In this document: positions 39,731 through 50,981 of the stretch, one piece after another
How the letters are laid out: each line of letters begins with the position of its first letter
How positions within the stretch are numbered: the first letter of the stretch is position 1
Source: Serripes groenlandicus
Lineage: Eukaryota > Mollusca > Bivalvia > Cardiida > Cardiidae
Direction: 5' to 3'
DNA: 64,000 nucleotides
Assembly: GCA_031761405.1 (NCBI GenBank)
Contig: JASEVX010000007.1
Location: forward strand, 30,592,859-30,656,858
Program-made: the position numbers and the translations under genes
The notes under the pieces: generated by a model
Seen by the model: only the letters and a program-made list of their open reading frames with translations
Database searches by the model: none
Told to the model about the DNA's origin: nothing

Positions 39731-40156
39731 CTGTTAATCATGTATGTGAAACTGATTGTTTTAAATATAAGACATTGTATAAATATTTCGGACGACGAAT
39801 CTTTTAACACTCGTTACATTTTCTGCCAGGAACACCAGGCTGTTGAGCGGTATTCCAGTTGTTGACGGGTGAAAGTTTTATAAGCTTTTAAAAAATAAAT
39901 AAAAGTAGTTACATTTCTTTTAATAAAACGAAGAGTATTAGTTCTTTTAATGGCTTTATCTCCGATGTTGCTGATATGGTTTGACTAAGTTAGGCTACTA
40001 TTGACGGTAACGACAAGATATGTTCCCTGATCTGTTGACTTTTATTCGGTGTTGCGGAGGAGGATTGTCGGTTGAATTCCATTGACCATTTGTTTTCCCA
40101 TTTTCTAGGCAGTGTGGATCTTGCTTGATATTTTCTGCAGATGATATAGATGAACA
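39731..40156. other. Stretch without recognisable feature
   Basis: No repeat or coding signal found. Confidence 0.4.
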
Positions 40157-40375
40157 TATGAGCCGTTCCAAGAGAAACCCAACATTATGGACTGTTCGTA
40201 ATGTATCTACCCAGATCAGCCTGCGCAGTCCGCGTAGACTAATCCGGGCCGACACATTCCGTATCAGGAGGATAGGGAAATGTGTATGTCAGGGTTAGCC
40301 TGCGCGGTATGCGTAGGCTTATCCGGGTCGATACTTTCCGCTAAGTCCACAATGAAACGGCTCATATAAACAATA
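40157..40375 (+). repeat. Family 2 MITE (219 bp), internally shortened
   Basis: Left ATGAGCCGTTCCAAGAG, CAGATCAGCCTGCGCAGTCC, then right GATACTTTCCGCTAAGTCCA and AACGGCTCAT. The central TAATGATTCCTGAAACAG block is deleted. Confidence 0.8.
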
Positions 40376-41595
40376 GTGCCATCTCTAAAGAGACCTGACC
40401 AGCTTATTGGCTGTTGGTTAGTTCATATAATAAATATATCGGCAAAGAAGAAGCATAGGACAGATAGTTTATCTGAACATTTGTGTTCAATAAGGATCTA
40501 TGTAGGATCAACACACGGCTTTGTTTGTTTGGGTCTATACCAGGTCATAGAAAACAATGTCACACTCGGATTGATGGAGTCTGGATATCCTATACGGCTA
40601 GTTGGTTGTTTCTTTAAGAAGTGTTCCTATAGTTGGGATTTGGACAGGCGTAATAACACATGACAATTATGTAAACAAGTATATAAAGTAAACTATTGTC
40701 AATGATTGCATATACTAGCAAGTGATTATTCGGAAGTGGAAATAACAGACACTCTCATTAATGAGTGCAAACAACAGTGTTAACACTTTCATAAGCATGG
40801 TCCATGAGTCAGTCGTTTTTAGTTTTCAAATTATTTAATGCAATCAATATAATATGTTATATTTTAGTGCTCAAGATAGATCAAAATTCAAACGCATCAT
40901 TTGTTAACATTAAAACTATTTGCCGATAATATATTTTCTTAATGAGTCAAAGGGCGGACAGGTTAGTACGAAATAATACACATCCTCTATATAAATAGAT
41001 TATCAAGATTGGACACGATGTATCAATTATATCAAAACCTCTATGTCGCTTAGTTTCAAATTTTAACACACACTATTTGATAAACTTACATATTAGGTTA
41101 AAACTAGACTGGCAACAGTCCTTATGGTTATTTTTCAATGTTACAATTGGGGAGAACTCTAATAGACAAAATATGCATTACTCTGATTATCGTCCTTAGG
41201 ACTTGACTCTATGTTTCGGACACCAGTTGAAATGCAGCCATATAATAATAAACATAGAGCCTTGTGCCAGGATAGGTTAAAACTATTTGCCGATATATTA
41301 TTTTCTTAATGAATCAAAGGGCGGACACATTAGTACGAAATAATACCCATCCTCTATATCAACAGATAAGCGAGATTTGCAATGGTAATTTTGTTGGTAT
41401 CTTGCTTTTTTTCTTCTTTTTTTAAAAAATATTTAGACAATTCAAAATGTATTCTGATACATCTCTTCGAAAAAGGACGATTTATTATTTATATCACGAA
41501 ACCATAATTGATATACAAATCTTTTAATCCGTTACGTAATATACATGTTTGGTATGCAATACTTAGCATTTAAAGATTCTATGAAAATGATACGA
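40376..41595. other. Unique stretch with a spaced direct duplication
   Basis: About 87 bp (40911-40997) recurs at 41278-41363: AAACTATTTGCCGATA, AAAGGGCGGACA and TTAGTACGAAATAATAC are shared. No coding frame of note. Confidence 0.5.
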
Positions 41596-41600
41596 TGATT

Positions 41601-41846
41601 AATTTTAGTTTAACGCCGTTTTTTTTTCAACGACATTTCAGTTATATCACGGTAACAATTCACCTAACGTATTTTCCTGGCTTCCCGCACCAGTTCTCCA
41701 GCAACTGGCTACATCCCCACATTCTGTTTACTCACTTGGTAGCAGATGAATGACGCTTTTGTCACAATTACTTTGTTAATCGTCGGGAAGAAAGATTGGT
41801 CGAGCCAGGTTCGAAATCACGACCCCTCGATTGATAGCCGCAGACA
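41601..41846 (-). mobile_element. tRNA-derived SINE, near full length
   Basis: On the minus strand a B-box (TTTCGAACCTGGCTCGACC) is followed by the central domain and a GGCGTTAAACTAAAATTAAT end. The A-box side stops at GCGGCTATCAATC. Confidence 0.7.
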
Positions 41847-41892
41847 AAATAAATGAAAAGGAAATAGGCAAATTGCATATGACGTACAACTT

Positions 41893-42008
41893 ATTGGAGT
41901 TTTACGCCGCTTTCAACATTATTTCAGTTATATCACGGCGACAGTTCACTTATTCATGATCCCTGGGTAAACCAACCAGTACTATAGGCTATAAAATGTG
42001 CCTTGCCA
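41893..42008 (-). mobile_element. SINE fragment, second subtype
   Basis: Matches the 24484 SINE across GTTTTACGCCGCTTTCA, GTTCACTTATTCATGATCCC and AAATGTGCCTTGCC. Confidence 0.55.
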
Positions 42009-42401
42009 CAACTATATTATAATATAGAAGATTGATAGTCATAGAATTGTCATCAACTGATATAAATGCATTTTTTGTGTGTGATTTCGTCTATAGTTTT
42101 AGTGAAATATATATTTGACTATTTATATTGTTTTGAACTGTGTGATGCATATACATGTATATAAGCATTCTTTAAGTGGCATTTAGACGATTATAATCTT
42201 AAGATGCACAAGCACTTTTTTGAGACGAAGAAGATATTGCAATGATCGATCTTTGGACAATTAAAATATCTTGTGATTAAACAAATGTATTCAATTAAAG
42301 TGAGATTGGAATGAGAATTTAAAAAGATATCTGACCTATTGTTTCTTCTTCTTCTTCTTCCTAACATTTCGGAAGTAAATGATTGAAAGCGCTTATAATT
42401 T

Positions 42402-42657
42402 GATCCGATCTACGAGAAAAACCAACATTATGGACTCTGCGTAATGTATCGATTCAGATCAGCCTGCGCAGGCTAATCCGGGCCGACACATTCCGTCTCA
42501 GGGGGAAATAGGTATAGAGTAATGATTCCTGAAACAGAAAATCCGCAGTAGGCTAAAAGTGTCTGTCAGGTTTAGCCTGCGCGGCATGTTTCGTCTGATT
42601 CGGGTCGATACTTTACGCAGAGTCCATGATGTTGGTTTCTCGTGGAACGGCTCATAT
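42402..42657 (+). repeat. Family 2 MITE (256 bp)
   Basis: Left GATCCGATCTACGAGAAAAA, right GTTGGTTTCTCGTGGAACGG then CTCATA. Central blocks GACACATTCCGTCTCAGGGG and GAGTAATGATTCCTGAAAC are intact. Confidence 0.82.
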
Positions 42658-42789
42658 GTATTAGTCTTCACGTAGCCGAGAAATGAAATGAGCCAGTGCA
42701 TGACAAAAGGAAGAAGATGGCATTTGCGAACGGTGCAGGTTAAGATAAACTTGGCCACCTGCTCGGTCTTATCGGAATATACTCAAGTT

Positions 42790-42955
42790 AACACCGCCTC
42801 GGTGGTGTAGTGGTAGAGCGTCCGCCTGGAGTGCGGGAGGTCGCGGGTTCGATCTCCGGTCGGGTCATACCAAAGCATTTAGAAATGGTAGTAATGGCTG
42901 CCCTCCTTAATTGACGATTGGACTTGGAAGCCGGCGTAAAACGTCAAACAACCCA
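42790..42955 (+). mobile_element. tRNA-derived SINE with full tRNA-like head, third subtype
   Basis: The head CCTCGGTGGTGTAGTGGTAG (A-box) to GGGTTCGATCTCC (B-box) folds partly as a tRNA with a GGA-containing anticodon loop, but the acceptor stem does not pair and there is no serine-type variable arm. The body runs to GGCGTAAAACGTCAAAC. I therefore call it a SINE, not a tRNA gene. Confidence 0.7.
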
Positions 42956-43212
42956 AGTTATCATACGCGTTTAACAAGCGTGTGTAAATAATATGTATAC
43001 AGTGTAGATATAGATCTAATATATGTACACAAAAGCCAACTTGTCCATTTTCTCATACTCTGGCTCAAATTGCAAGTGACTGTGAGAAGTAATAGTCTCA
43101 TTAGATGTCTATCATTCATATGTTTTGTATTACTAGACCCCGGTCAAGCTGTTCGTAGTGTTATAAGAATTTCAACATGTCATTGACACCAAGTAGCCTA
43201 CATTCATTTCAT

Positions 43213-43248
43213 CAGAGACATATAAACATATGTGTTTATATGTCTCTG
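43213..43248. mobile_element. Micro-palindromic element, 36 bp, with perfect 7-bp direct repeat flanks
   Basis: CAGAGACATATAAACAT pairs with GTGTTTATATGTCTCTG around a two-base centre. ATTTCAT lies at 43206-43212 and again at 43249-43255. The palindrome is shared with 27897-27933 while the flanks differ, which is the pattern expected of an inserted element with target duplication. Confidence 0.65.
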
Positions 43249-43255
43249 ATTTCAT

Positions 43256-44430
43256 CATACAAAGTCTATTCTTTCCGTTTTGCAGTTACCATATCCTTAA
43301 CCTTTTAGAAGTATATTATATAATGGATTTTTGAGTTTTTGTATTATATGTCTGTATCATTATTATGTAAAGACTGTTCTCACTCCACATGCTATGTTCT
43401 AATGCTGTATGATGTGTATGGGCTGGTGTCCTAAAATGTCTCATTAAATTCAAATTAAAGTTGATAATTTTTACTATCTTGCATGGCAGGATATTCTCCC
43501 TATAAAATATAAAATTCTGCTTTACCCACAATATAACATGATTAATATAATTAACATAATACATTCTAATTATATAAGCCCGTCCAAGGAAAACGTACAC
43601 GTGGAGTTAGGTGAGCAGTTTAGATCGAGATCAGCCGTTACATCCACACAGTCTGATCACACTAATCTGGATCTACACCACTGTTCACATATAACTTATA
43701 ATATCTTGTTGAAATATTCTGTCAATTTTGTAGATTCTCATAAGACTGATCCGATGGACATGGTAATCTCAACATACACCAGAAAGACAAATGTGTACCT
43801 ATTTGCATTGAGATATTATTAGGTAGGCCTTGGCAATTTTACCTAGATTCGCAAAGATATCTGAAAGTCACTCGTCGTTTAGCTCCGAAAATGAGATATG
43901 ACGACCGACGTGTGAATATTTCATCAGTAGTTTCATTGACATGCCTTTTAATAATCAGTGTGTAAATTATTTTTTATAAAAACCCACCTTACAATTTGTT
44001 TATTTTAAAACTATAAAGACCTTCAGCCCATGTACATTTATATTTACAAAGCATACACTGCCAATGACATAAAATGGATGATTATTAATTACAAAATAGT
44101 TTCGTCGAGATATATTTTAGATGTTTAAATTGTTAAATAGTGATTGGATAATAAGATAACAACAATGCTATATTCTTGTCACTTCTTAAAAGGTGATGTA
44201 ATACAGATTTTAGTTTCTAGTATACCAGGCAGACAGACATGCGTGTTTGAAAAACAAATTCAAATATAAGATGTTTTTCAATGTTCGCTGCCTTCAGATC
44301 AAGTTTGTCCTGTATATCAGTTAATAAGAATCATTCGCCCATAGAGTGAAAACAAAACAATTTGGCTATGTAACTGTTTAGTTCAAATATGACTGTAGAA
44401 AGTCTAGAATTAACAAGCTCTATATCAATT
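43256..44430. other. AT-rich unique stretch
   Basis: No repeat family or convincing coding frame; open frames near 43316-43822 on both strands show no domain. Confidence 0.4.
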
Positions 44431-44431
44431 G

Positions 44432-44770
44432 AAATTGACCTTTGACATGAAATTGTGACCTTGACATATGAGGTATAGATCCTGGGGTTTACATAAAACA
44501 CACCCTCTCATTTTTAAAACTGAACAACAAGGTCATGTTGATTGTTAATCCAAAGGTGAATGCTGAAATGTTTTGTCACCATTTTTTACCTTTGACCTTA
44601 AATTGTGACCTTGACATATGAGCTATAAATCCTGGGTCTTACACGAAACACACCTTCTCTTTTTTAAAACCGAACAACAAGGTCACGTTGATTGATCATC
44701 CAAAGGTGAATGCTGAAAATTATTTTTTCCCTACTTTGACCTTTGACATTATGTCAAAGGTTTTTGCAGA
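44432..44770. repeat. About 150-bp tandem repeat, 2.1 units
   Basis: Units start near 44441, 44591 and 44742 with TTTGAC. Shared blocks are AATTGTGACCTTGACATATG, GAACAACAAGGTCA-GTTGAT and CCAAAGGTGAATGCTGAAA. This type of GACCTTTGACCTT repeat is common in molluscs and other animals. Confidence 0.75.
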
Positions 44771-45257
44771 AGACATACGGTAGGTACACCATGCCAATAT
44801 TAACAATCATGTCAGGGCCCAATTTCACCAACCTTGATTAATGGTAAGTAATACTTCAATGCTTGAAAGCAAATTTCGTCAATTTTGTTTCCATTAAAAA
44901 TGTCTCAATATGTCATTTCTTAACAAGTTTTAATAGCCGGTATTAGTAAGGTTACTATTTATGTTAACTTAGTCATTTACTTAAATAGCTTGTATAACAT
45001 GCATGATGGAGTGTGCTAAAATCTTATTTAAGATTTTTAAAAGTATTACTTAGCGGATCTTGGTGGAATTGGAGTCTGGTTAATTGAAAATCGAATTGTG
45101 CATTTAAAATATATATACTCTACAACACTATCATATGGTTGCACAAACACATACCTTTCATTGCACAATGGCGCCTATGACTCGTACAACACAAGTCGAC
45201 CCTTCTAAATGTATAGATTTACAACTTAGAAATATATTAATTGATAATTAGATATAT
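44771..45257. other. Stretch without recognisable feature
   Basis: No repeat or gene recognised. Confidence 0.4.
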
Positions 45258-45521
45258 ATGAGCCGTCCCGCGAGAAATCCAACATAGTGACTTCTGCGTA
45301 ATGTATCGACCCAGATCAGCCTGCGCAGTCCGCGCAGACTGATCCGGGCCAACACATTCCGTCTCAGGGGGATAGAGGTATAGAGTAATGTTTACTGAAA
45401 CAGAAAATCCACAGGAGGGGAAAAGTGTCCGTCCGGGTTAGCCTGGGTGGCATACTTTGGTTGGTCGGGGTCGATGCTTACGCAGACTCCACAATGTTGG
45501 TTTTCTCGCGGGACGGCTTAT
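45258..45521 (+). repeat. Family 2 MITE, best-preserved termini (264 bp)
   Basis: Left TGAGCCGTCCCGCGAGAAAT, right TTTTCTCGCGGGACGGCTTA: inverted repeats of about 28 bp with few mismatches. Flanks are TATA-rich, so a TA target duplication is possible. No coding content. Confidence 0.85.
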
Positions 45522-45546
45522 ATACGTTGAGATATATCTAATATGT

Positions 45547-45725
45547 ACAGTCAACCCTGTGCCTAGGACCACCTTTGTTTAGTAATTCCCTGTCTATAGC
45601 AACCACACTTTTATTTTCCCAATTTCTCATTTTCTGCATAAGTGTCCCAACAATTAAAGACCACCTGTGTACAACGACCAGAATAGTGCCTTCCCATGGG
45701 TGGTCTTTATACAAAGTTAATGAAA
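45547..45725. repeat. Dispersed repeat of the AACGACCACC type, degraded
   Basis: GTCAACCCTGTGCCTAGGAC, CAACGACCAGAATAGTGCC and GGGTGGTCTTTATAC show loose inverted repetition of a GACCACC motif. Confidence 0.4.
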
Positions 45726-45908
45726 TAATCTTATTCAATTACAAGTTTTGCATTTTTGTTGAAACAAAACAGATTTAGTCTAACAACTCTCTTGCGATTG
45801 CAAGATTTACATAACATCTATAAATAAGATAGTTGAGTTTCTATGGCAACAGTTGTACTTCAGTTTCCGCTGAGATTGAAACCAAATATTTTATTTTATT
45901 TATATATG

Positions 45909-45936
45909 CAGAGACGTAAATGTATAAGTGTCTCTG
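45909..45936. repeat. Possible third micro-palindrome (28 bp)
   Basis: CAGAGAC ... GTCTCTG ends as in the 43.2-kb element but with a different, shorter interior. The flanks do not show a clear direct repeat. Confidence 0.3.
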
Positions 45937-46111
45937 ATAAATTTACATATAATCAATTATAAGAGTTCATTTTTGCAAGATTATTCCATGAATTACTTGA
46001 AAACAGCTAACTGATTAGCTTTTGATATGTTAAACCAATGCCTGAATGGTTTTGTCCTTAGTAACATGTGCCTATTTACCCTCCATATATCTACACACGC
46101 GCTTAAAGTTC

Positions 46112-46247
46112 TTAACCCTTTCCTTCATACGACAATTCTGCAGCAGACGACTTTGAACGTATTTTGTCAAAACATAGAAAATCTCGATAATTGAATGGAT
46201 AACCTATAACAAAAAGTGGAAAACATTGTGCCAAAAGGAGAAATTGC
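46112..46247 (-). mobile_element. Family A TTAA-MITE, right half missing
   Basis: TTAACCCTTTCCTTCATACG to GGAGAAATTGCACTAACTGC; it breaks in the core. Confidence 0.75.
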
Positions 46248-46419
46248 ACTAACTGCACTCCAAGTAACAACAACTTGAATCATCCTAAATGTTTCTAATT
46301 TAATTTGCCTGCAAAAAAGCACCTCCACATGTCTACTAATCCCCGAGCTCTTAAACCCTTACACCATTGAAGGGGTTATATTCAGGACATGAAAGTAAGC
46401 TCTGGCAGCATGGGCTAAT

Positions 46420-46639
46420 TTAACCCTTTCCCTCATACGACAATTTTGCAGCAGACGACTTTGAACGTATTTTGTCAAAAAATAGAATATCTCTATAATT
46501 GAATGGATAACCTATGACTAAAAGTGGAAAACATTGTGGCAAAAGGAGAAATTGCTCGTTCTGAGCAATTTCTTCTTTTGTCACTATGTTTTCAAAAAGC
46601 CGTCTGCTGCAGATGCGTCTATATGAGGGAAAGTGTTAA
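46420..46639 (-). mobile_element. Family A TTAA-MITE, complete (220 bp)
   Basis: TTAA-bounded; core GAGAAATTGCTCGTTCTGAG with AATTTCTTC; right GAGGGAAAGTG. Confidence 0.88.
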
Positions 46640-46745
46640 AGGTTGTATTAACTGTTGTCATAATTGTTTTAGGGTAAACTATCGTGTATTTGTGCCCCTT
46701 TATTCGGAGAGTTTGAATGAGATTTGCTGATGGGATTAATTTAAC

Positions 46746-46875
46746 TGATTGATTGATTAGGGTTTAACGCCGATTTTAACAATTGTTCAGTCATATCACG
46801 GCGACCAGTTCGCCTACTCATGCGTTTCCTGGTTTCCCACACCAGTACATCACACAACATACTTTCCAAGCAATA
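46746..46875 (-). mobile_element. SINE 3' half
   Basis: (GATT)n, then GGGTTTAACGCCGATTTTAA, CAGTCATATCACGGCGACCA and CACACAACATACTTTCCAAG. Confidence 0.65.
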
Positions 46876-47625
46876 GATATTAATTTAAGTTATGGTGGTT
46901 AGGAAATAGGGCATGTGTGAAAATTTCATTTTTCTATGACGAAGGGCCGTTTTTTAGCAAGTGGCTTGTCAGAGCCATTTGTTATAGTAGGCGATTTCCG
47001 AAGATAATCGATCATCGTAATACAGACTTGAATCAGTCCGTATTGTTAAAGTCGGCAATGAATTAACATAAAATGTCTCTTTCTACAGAAGCCCTCCATT
47101 ACTGAACACCATTTCAGGTTCAGAGAGATGTCTTGTATGCGATGTCATAACTAGTACATGTATTCGTGGAATGTTTGTTTTTTCTAGCCTATAATTCACA
47201 ACCCCCCCTTTATCATACTGCTATAGTGCTTGTCTCAAAAACAAAACTTGGTAACTTGTTGGGTTATCAGTCGGTAACTTGATTTGATTTTACATCACGC
47301 AATAGATGGAACTCCAATGAAATGTGCTGAACTATAGGAATTACTTAATTGATTACAGACTTAAAATGATTTTTTAATCTAAGTATATACATATTGAGAG
47401 CAAAATAGAACTGATTAATACAAAGCGATATTAGAATGGCATAGGGAAGATAACTACCACTTCTTTACACAAGTATTTGTATTATTACCCCCCTTTACAC
47501 GTATTTTAAATGAACTCTTTGCAAAGGAGTCACGTGACTTACAGCTATATTTCAGATGTAAATGCGTACTGTAAGCTACCTAACACTATGTTTTGTAGAG
47601 TTTTCAACACAACGTTCCTCTTTTG
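46876..47625. other. Unique stretch
   Basis: No repeat family or coding domain recognised. Confidence 0.4.
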
Positions 47626-47776
47626 TTGGCTACGTTCCATAAATAGATGTATTACCGTACTCAACCAATTGGTAGCAGACGAATGGCAATGACGTTTTGG
47701 CAATCACCGGCAATACTGAATGACCGAACTCGAACTCACGACCCCTTGATTGATAGCCTACTGAGCTACCGGGGCG
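47626..47776 (-). mobile_element. SINE fragment with tRNA-like head
   Basis: In reverse: CCCCGGTAGCTCAGTAGGCT (A-box) and GTCGTGAGTTCGAGTTCGG (B-box), then the start of the central domain. Confidence 0.6.
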
Positions 47777-47866
47777 GAGAGGGATTTAAACGGCGGCCCA
47801 GGACATAATTCCTTCGCTTATTTTGATGAGCAATAGAAACGCAACACTATGTCATTATTGTTACTT

Positions 47867-48075
47867 TTAACCCTTTCCCACATACAACAAATCTGCAGCA
47901 GACGACTTTGAAACCATATCGGCAAAAACGTAAACAATCTCGAATTAAATAAGGTTTAATTATTAAATAGATGAAAACCTTGTGACAAAAGGAGAAATTG
48001 CTAATCATGAGCAATTTATTCTTTTGCCACAAAGTTTTAAAAAGTCGTCTGCTTTAGAGGTGTCAGAAAGCGGGT
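47867..48075 (-). mobile_element. Family B TTAA-MITE, right end damaged
   Basis: Left TTAACCCTTTCCCACATACA; core GAGAAATTGCTAATCATGAG; right GTGTCAGAAAGCGGGTGTAT. Confidence 0.75.
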
Positions 48076-48844
48076 GTATTTATACATTCAACTGTTGGGT
48101 TTGTTATTACATGTGAATGTCAGACAGCTAGCCCGAAATGAAATTCGCGCTAAGACAGCTCACAACAAATATTTAGTGAAATGTATGTATTGTACGACCA
48201 AATTCAGAACGTTTAATATACATGTTTGAACTGTGTGCACCTGTCATTACAGGATCAAAGTACGCTAGGTACTACATTGAAAAGGAACTATATACAAAAG
48301 GGTGTACGGCCTGTACATAACATATTATTCTGACATATATAATACTGACGATCCAAAACCTAGGAGAATCCAATATAGAAAGGGGTTGTCATTCCAGGGG
48401 CAGCATTTTAGTTATATAACTGTGTTTCTCGGGTTTTGTACTAGTATAACCGCTATTATTTATCCTGACACGGAAGCCGTTGCTACCATTTTCAAGACTT
48501 TGATATGACCCAACCGGGGTCTAACAAGATGGATGCACTAATCACTACACCGCGTAGATGATAACAAGCTTTCTTTTGTAATATCCAAATGCTGTTCTGC
48601 CTTTTATAGCTGTAACAATGAAGGCGCAGTATTGCAATGCAGATTGTTGCATTTCAGACAGAAGTTCTCTTAATTTTAGCTCTGCTTCCAAGTTACTGCA
48701 ACCATGAAATGAAGGAAGATGTTAAGCTCCGTTTGAAGTTAAACAGGATTTTACTTTATGCAAACAGCTTTGAATACTGCACCTACTCGCGGTTATCGGT
48801 TCTTTTCGATGACAGACAAAGGGTCGTCCATCTTCCACAATTAG
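48076..48844. other. Unique stretch
   Basis: An 82-codon frame at 48637-48885 begins with a hydrophobic run but ends in MITE sequence and has no domain; I do not call it a gene. Confidence 0.4.
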
Positions 48845-49082
48845 TCTTTCCCTTTCCTACCTGCAGACGCAATTTGACGCAGTAACAGCAGACGACTTTT
48901 GAAAACATGGTGGCCTAAGGTGAAATTGCTCATGATGAGCAATTTCTCCTTTAGCCACAATGATTTCAACATTATTTAACAATTAAGCTATCTTTAATGG
49001 AGATTTTTCAGGCCAGTTTTTGAAATTGTCACAATGTTTTCAAAGTCGTCTGCTGCAGATTGATTGTATGTGGGAAAGGGCT
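48845..49082 (+). mobile_element. Family C TTAA-MITE
   Basis: Left CTTTCCCTTTCCTACCTGCA, core AAGGTGAAATTGCTCATGAT with GAGCAATTTCTCCTT, right GTATGTGGGAAAGGGC. TTAA is lost at both ends. Confidence 0.75.
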
Positions 49083-49215
49083 ATGGGGGCAGCTAGTCAG
49101 TTGAACGGGGAAAATGTTTTGTGGAGTACTCGTACGGGAAAACCAGAAAACACGTGGTTAAGGGTACTGACCGTTAGCAACGTGGGGTAAAACTACTGAA
49201 ACTTTAACTCCAACA
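49083..49215 (+). mobile_element. SINE 3' half, degraded
   Basis: GTGGAGTACTCGTACGGGAA, AACGTGGGGTAAAACTACTG and CTTTAACTCCAAC are reminiscent of the central domain and 3' end. Confidence 0.45.
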
Positions 49216-49274
49216 AATTATTCAGTGCAGCACCCAACATATGTTTTTATATAAACATGAAACGAATATATATA

Positions 49275-49767
49275 TGTGCGCCATTCCACGAGAAAAAACA
49301 ACAGTATGGCCTCATGGTAATATATCGACCCAGATTAGCATGCGCAGTCCGCGCAGGCTAATCCGGGCCGACACATTCCGTCTCAAGGGGGATAGAGATA
49401 TAGAGTAATGATTCCCGAAACAGAAAATCCACAGGAGGTGAAAAAACTCGTAATTCTCCTTACAAATGATTTTGATGTTATAGTCATCTTTGAAACTACT
49501 GCTCAAGGTGAACATTATCCCTTCAATGTTGTATCAAAAGCACATTTTTTTTCCTAAAACAAATTAGTCAAAATATTGCTGGGAAATGAAGCTAATCCAG
49601 GCCGACACATTCCGTCTCAGGGTGATAGAGTAATGAATGCTGAAACAAAAAATCCACAGTAGGCGAAAAGTGTCTGTCCGGGTTAACCTTCGCAGCATGC
49701 TTAGGCTCATCCAGGTCGATACTTTACGCAGAGTCCACAATGTTGGTTTTCTAGTGGAACGGCTCAT
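49275..49767 (+). repeat. Two partial family 2 MITEs flanking a 140-bp unrelated segment
   Basis: Left piece 49275-49440 lacks the 3' half; right piece 49585-49767 lacks the 5' half and ends GTGGAACGGCTCAT. The intervening 49441-49584 is unrelated, so this is either one copy with a replaced middle or two fused copies. Confidence 0.7.
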
Positions 49768-49960
49768 CTGAGATCAGCATACGGATCCAGATCAGCCCAC
49801 GCATCTGTGAAGTCTGATCTGGGTCGCTAATAAGTCATGAGAGGTTCCAAGAAATGCTGTAAAACACTATCCATTCATTCGGATACAGAGGCGGCTACTC
49901 ATTTACATGTGTAATAAAAACGTTAAGGTTGGTTTTCGCAAAGCACCTCTCAATCTCATT

Positions 49961-50153
49961 TTAACCCTTTCCCGCAAACAATATATTTGCAGCGGTCCAC
50001 TTTTTAAAATATCTAGACAAAAACATGGGAAATGTTTAACTATTGAAGAGAGTTGAAAACATTGTGACAAAAGGTGAAATTGCTCATTTGACGGATATTT
50101 TTTTAAAAAGTTGTTAGCTGCAAAGGCGTCAAAATGCGTGTGTATGTGGGGCA
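49961..50153 (-). mobile_element. Family B TTAA-MITE, shortened
   Basis: Left TTAACCCTTTCCCGCAAACA; core GTGAAATTGCTCATTTGACG; right GCGTGTGTATGTGGGGC. Confidence 0.65.
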
Positions 50154-50662
50154 ATTTTATAAACCTAAAACTCCGAAAATCTTTTCTTTTTGTGCGTTGC
50201 TCATTTTGATAGCAGGCGATTGCTTTTCTTTGCACTCTCCTCAAAGAAGGTACAAATAGGTGTTTGATTCCCTTTGAAAGTTGTCTAGAAAAAGAGAATT
50301 CGTTTTGTTCTCGTTTCTTTCTGCTTGGTGTGGGTTTCTTTATAGATTTATTTCAACGATTAAATGTAGTGGTATATCTTCTTCTCTCACGCTTTGAGGT
50401 TTGAAGAATGCTTTTAGTTAGAAGAATTTCCCCTTTGTTGTTCTTTAACAAACACCACTTCAATAAGAACTCACTGTTACATGGCAACATTTCCTGGAAT
50501 TTACATGCAGAGTAAAAAGAACTTATGTTAGAGTGGCTGGTTTGTTCCTTTTTATTTCTGTTTCTTTTGAAATTTGGGTAAACGAAAATGAGATACTTCT
50601 GAAATATACAGCCGTGATATACTTAAAAAATAAAATGTTAAAGACTTCGGTAGCTTAGTCAC
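50154..50662. other. Unique stretch
   Basis: Pyrimidine-rich patches, no repeat or gene recognised. Confidence 0.4.
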
Positions 50663-50833
50663 TTAACCCTTTCACACAAGCAACATTTTTGCAGCAGACG
50701 AAAACATCTTTGCAAAAGCAAGGAAACGTTCTATAAATAAAAGAACAATTATAGAAAATAGTTGAAAACAATGTGGCATATGTCGTCTGCTGCAGAGGCA
50801 TCAGAAAGAAAGCGTCTATTTGTAAGAAAGGGG
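50663..50833 (-). mobile_element. Family B TTAA-MITE, core deleted
   Basis: Left TTAACCCTTTCACACAAGCA; the left arm joins ATGTGGCATA directly to GTCGTCTGCTGCAGAGGCA. Confidence 0.65.
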
Positions 50834-50981
50834 ACAGCTTTTTTCACTGTTTGCCTCATATGATTTTTGAAGAATCATCTGCTTTCCTCAATATTTTCCA
50901 ATGTCGTCTGCTGTATGAAGCGTCAGAACTCTTCTGTATCAAGACACTATTAAAGGTTTTCCTACATTCCTACGTACGTAA

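Noticed and set aside
42793..42866. Functional tRNA gene
   Set aside because: Good A- and B-boxes, but the acceptor stem does not pair, the anticodon arm does not suit a serine tRNA, and the segment continues into a SINE body shared with 38.7 kb.
48637..48885. 82-codon frame with a hydrophobic start, possible signal peptide
   Set aside because: The C-terminal part runs into a family C MITE, and there is no cysteine pattern, splice context or domain to support it.
49903..50244. 113-codon minus-strand frame
   Set aside because: The middle third is MITE arm sequence and no domain is recognisable.
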